Both the position numbers and the translations under genes were made by a program. The notes under the pieces were generated by a model. It was not told the origin of the DNA. It ran no database searches and saw only the letters and a list, made by a program, of their open reading frames with translations. Below are positions 61,562-64,000 of a stretch of 64,000 bases of DNA, in pieces. The stretch spans positions 186,001-250,000 of the forward strand of contig NZ_PDJU01000001.1 of the NCBI RefSeq assembly GCF_004116455.1, given 5' to 3'. The stretch is from Arcobacter sp. F155 (lineage in GTDB: Bacteria; Campylobacterota; Campylobacteria; Campylobacterales; Arcobacteraceae). Each line of letters opens with the position of its first letter. Position 1 is the first letter of the stretch.

Positions 61562-64000
61562 TTATCTAAGTGAAATGAACTCTTCAGAAGGTTTTCCAAT
61601 ATGATAACCTTGGCAGTAATCTATATCTAGTTCATCTAAAGTTTCAACTATCTCTTGACTTTCTACAAACTCTGCAATTGTTTGTACATTTAACTCTTTT
61701 GCTAGGGTAACAATAGAGTTAACAAAGGCTTTATCTTTTTCATCTTTATTAATATTGATAATAAAATCACCATCAATTTTTAAATAATCAATAGGGAATT
61801 TTTTAATATAGTGGAATGATGAGAACCCAGAACCAAAATCATCAATAGCAAACTTGAAACCTTCTAGTTTTAGGTTATGTACAAATTTTTCAAGTAATGA
61901 GAAGTTTTTAACTGTTTCTCTCTCTGTAATTTCAAATACGATTTTTTCTTTGTCAATACTATATTTGTTTACTAAACTATTAATTTGATTTATAAAGTCA
62001 TTTACTATTAAAGATTTAGGTGAAAGATTGATAAATAAAACACCTTCATAATTAGTTGTTTGTATTTTTTCAAAGGCTTTTTCTATAACCATTAAATCCA
62101 TTTTATTGATTAACCCTCTAGCTTCAGCAATCTCAATAAATTCAAAGGCAGAGAATACTTTTTCATCATGTTTAATTCTCATAAGAAGTTCATGAATAAC
62201 AAGGTTGTTATCATTACTTAGTCCTGGTTTAATAGGTTGGAAATATGGATAGATTTCATTGTTTTCAATAGCAGAAATAAGTAGTGCTGATTTCTCTTGG
62301 TTTATTTTTAAAATCTCAGATACATTTTGTTTTGTAGGAAGTTTGATTGAGTTTTTACCTTCATCTTTTGCTTCATACATCATATGGTCAGCAATAATAA
62401 ACATCTCTTTTTGAGACGTTGTGTGCTCTGGATATACTGAAATACCAATAGAAATTGTAATTCCTACATATGTATCATCTGGAGCAAGAAGTTTTTCATT
62501 TTCAATTCTTTGAGAAATTCTTTGGGCAACTGTGTGTGCACCGTTTGCATCACACTCTGGTAGGATAATAGTAAATTCATCTCCACCATATCTTGCAACA
62601 ATATCTTCATCTCTTTTTTCTTCTTCTAAGATATCAGCAATTGTTTGAAGGAATTTATCTCCAAATGCATGTCCAAAGTTATCATTTATAGGTTTAAAGT
62701 TATCACAATCAATAATCATTAAAGCAAAAGAGTAGTCATGTTTTTTTGCTCTTTTGATTTCATAAATCATCATATCATTAAATACTCTTTGGTTGAAAAG
62801 GTCTGTTAATGGGTCTCTTGCTGCATAGTATTCTAAGTCTTGTGTATATTTATTAATAGCTTTAACTGAACCAACTAAGTTAGCCATAGTTGTTAAAATA
62901 GAGTCAACAACAATATATCTAATTGGGTCTGTTGATAAAACTGATTGTAAACCAATACCTACAATTCCCCCAATTTTTGGAGTATCTAAGAATAATGATT
63001 TAGATCTATATTCAATATCTTCTCTTCTTAGGTTGTCAAGTTTTTTATCTCTATTTGCAATAATGTGTTTGATTTTAAAGTCAGTCATTCCTTCAAAGTA
63101 TTCTGAAGTTTTGATTACATTATTTATATAATCCTCAAAAACAACTTTTACTTCTTCTCTAGGAACTCCTAGCCAGAAGATATCTACTTCAAACTGGTCA
63201 TCATCTACTCTGAACATAGTCATTAAAGTATATGTTTCCATAATCTTATTAATTTCTAAAAGAAGGTCACAAATATACTCTCTCCAGTCTTTTACAACAT
63301 CTGAAGTAATAATAAACTTATCAAGAAGTTTAATTTCAAACTCTAATAACTCTTTGTCTACAGCTACATTTTTAAGTTTCTCCGCCATAGTATCTACATT
63401 TTGAATGATTTCATTAAACTCTTTAAAATATAGGTCAATATTTTTTGAGTCAAACTGTTTGAAATCATCTACTGAGTTGATTCTTTCTACTTTTTCTTTA
63501 AATAAATCAAGGTTTTTAGTGATTTTTTTACTTGTATATCTAGAAGAAATAAAAGCAGAGATAAAAAATATAGGAGTAATAATTAAGAAGAAGATAATAA
63601 ATTGAAATTTAGATTCATCAAAAATTGTATTTAAATCTTGTTTTACTTCAACTGCTCCTAAAACATCTCCTACTTTAGCATTAGCATGACACATAAGACA
63701 CTCATTTGAAGCTTGAAGAGGAATGATATTTCTAGTAACATTATCTTCAAAAGATTTATACTCTTTGATATCTCCTTTTAAAACATCAACTAAAGTAGTA
63801 TCTTTTTGTTTCTCTTTGATATCTCCAAAAAGTTCTTTTACTATATCTGCTCTATAAATATTGATTTCATAGTTTGTTCCCTCAAAGTTCTTTTCTAAAG
63901 AGTCAGTAAACATTTTTAAATCTTCTCTACTCCAACCCTTTCTCATAATTTGATACATAGATGAAAAAATTTGATTTGAGATTGTAGTTGAGTGTTCGAT
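61562..64000 (-). CDS. Heme-containing membrane GGDEF-EAL protein, partial
   Basis: The frame stays open to the right edge (IEHSTTISNQIFSS precedes MYQIMRKGW), so the true start lies outside and about 812 residues are visible. A periplasmic region with the c-type heme site CLMCH is followed by a membrane segment, a long linker and GAF-like region, GGDEF with ARYGGDEFTIILPE intact, and EAL with the variant ELLMRI in place of EALxRW. The other EAL residues (FEITERE, DDFGSGFSSFHYI, EFVE) are kept. The heme suggests sensing of redox, NO or oxygen. Confidence 0.85.
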   Translation of the reverse strand: MEHSTTISNQIFSSMYQIMRKGWSREDLKMFTDSLEKNFEGTNYEINIYRADIVKELFGDIKEKQKDTTLVDVLKGDIKEYKSFEDNVTRNIIPLQASNECLMCHANAKVGDVLGAVEVKQDLNTIFDESKFQFIIFFLIITPIFFISAFISSRYTSKKITKNLDLFKEKVERINSVDDFKQFDSKNIDLYFKEFNEIIQNVDTMAEKLKNVAVDKELLEFEIKLLDKFIITSDVVKDWREYICDLLLEINKIMETYTLMTMFRVDDDQFEVDIFWLGVPREEVKVVFEDYINNVIKTSEYFEGMTDFKIKHIIANRDKKLDNLRREDIEYRSKSLFLDTPKIGGIVGIGLQSVLSTDPIRYIVVDSILTTMANLVGSVKAINKYTQDLEYYAARDPLTDLFNQRVFNDMMIYEIKRAKKHDYSFALMIIDCDNFKPINDNFGHAFGDKFLQTIADILEEEKRDEDIVARYGGDEFTIILPECDANGAHTVAQRISQRIENEKLLAPDDTYVGITISIGISVYPEHTTSQKEMFIIADHMMYEAKDEGKNSIKLPTKQNVSEILKINQEKSALLISAIENNEIYPYFQPIKPGLSNDNNLVIHELLMRIKHDEKVFSAFEFIEIAEARGLINKMDLMVIEKAFEKIQTTNYEGVLFINLSPKSLIVNDFINQINSLVNKYSIDKEKIVFEITERETVKNFSLLEKFVHNLKLEGFKFAIDDFGSGFSSFHYIKKFPIDYLKIDGDFIININKDEKDKAFVNSIVTLAKELNVQTIAEFVESQEIVETLDELDIDYCQGYHIGKPSEEFISLR

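Overview
The window is an AT-rich bacterial chromosome segment. Its gene content is that of a free-living, probably marine member of the Campylobacterota close to Arcobacter: NhaC and NhaD sodium/proton antiporters, a cNor-type nitric oxide reductase, many GGDEF/EAL/HD-GYP proteins, and the family-wide style of short intergenic gaps and overlapping genes. No rRNA, tRNA or CRISPR array was seen. Nearly all the sequence is coding. The only stretch over 300 bases without an intact gene is 28697-29336, downstream of guaA.

Layout. 1-5129: the start of a PepSY membrane protein leaving the left edge, a charged hypothetical, rsmD with a lone DppC-type permease, an NhaC antiporter and an SDR enzyme. 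5225-13187: a GGDEF-EAL sensor, a DUF2400 protein, an exported GH3 glycosidase translationally overlapped with a diguanylate cyclase, a YqeY protein and the ABC-F ATPase Uup. 13364-20898: an AraC regulator, then an envelope and second-messenger island. It has FecR and a TPR/beta-barrel protein on the plus strand facing a minus-strand operon. That operon encodes a protein fusing a class II cyclic-nucleotide phosphodiesterase-like domain, GAF and HD-GYP, followed by a CHASE2-class III cyclase. 20951-28696: a CDF metal exporter, an aspartate aminotransferase, a YgjP-type peptidase, a DciA-like protein, a tiny LptM-like lipoprotein, nadB, nhaD and guaA.

28697-31263 is the accessory part and looks like a decayed integron at the guaA 3' end. 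It holds a 56-codon stump of an integron integrase on the minus strand, a 40-bp-periodic direct repeat where attI should lie, then a plus-strand gene with a HEPN ribonuclease-type motif that ends at an attC-like structure. A YefM-YoeB toxin-antitoxin pair with its own near-consensus promoter and operator follows. The integrase stump is recognisable with confidence. The attI and attC assignments are inference.

31300-46654: housekeeping and transport genes. They include an RluE-like pseudouridine synthase, a GhrA-like dehydrogenase, a NifX-like protein with a His/Asp-rich insert, an HTH gene coupled to hrpB, an overlapping PnuC - APH-type kinase - EamA trio, a cold shock gene with a long leader, a pentapeptide protein, a cupin, an AraC regulator, a HemJ-like protein, an autotransporter, a DEAD-box helicase and a parvulin. 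46702-51675: norC-norB-norD-norQ divergent from an Rrf2 regulator, with two inverted repeats of shared core placed to control norC. 51709-64000: a PQQ-type sugar dehydrogenase, PfpI, IclR, YitT, an MscS-like protein, SfsA, an overlapping RNase H-like / GreB / RlmI-like trio, an OFA-type MFS carrier, a ZIP transporter whose start region overlaps a terminator, and a heme-bearing GGDEF-EAL sensor running off the right edge.

Together the genes describe a respiring, denitrifying or NO-detoxifying organism living in sodium-rich water, with heavy investment in cyclic-nucleotide signalling from the envelope.
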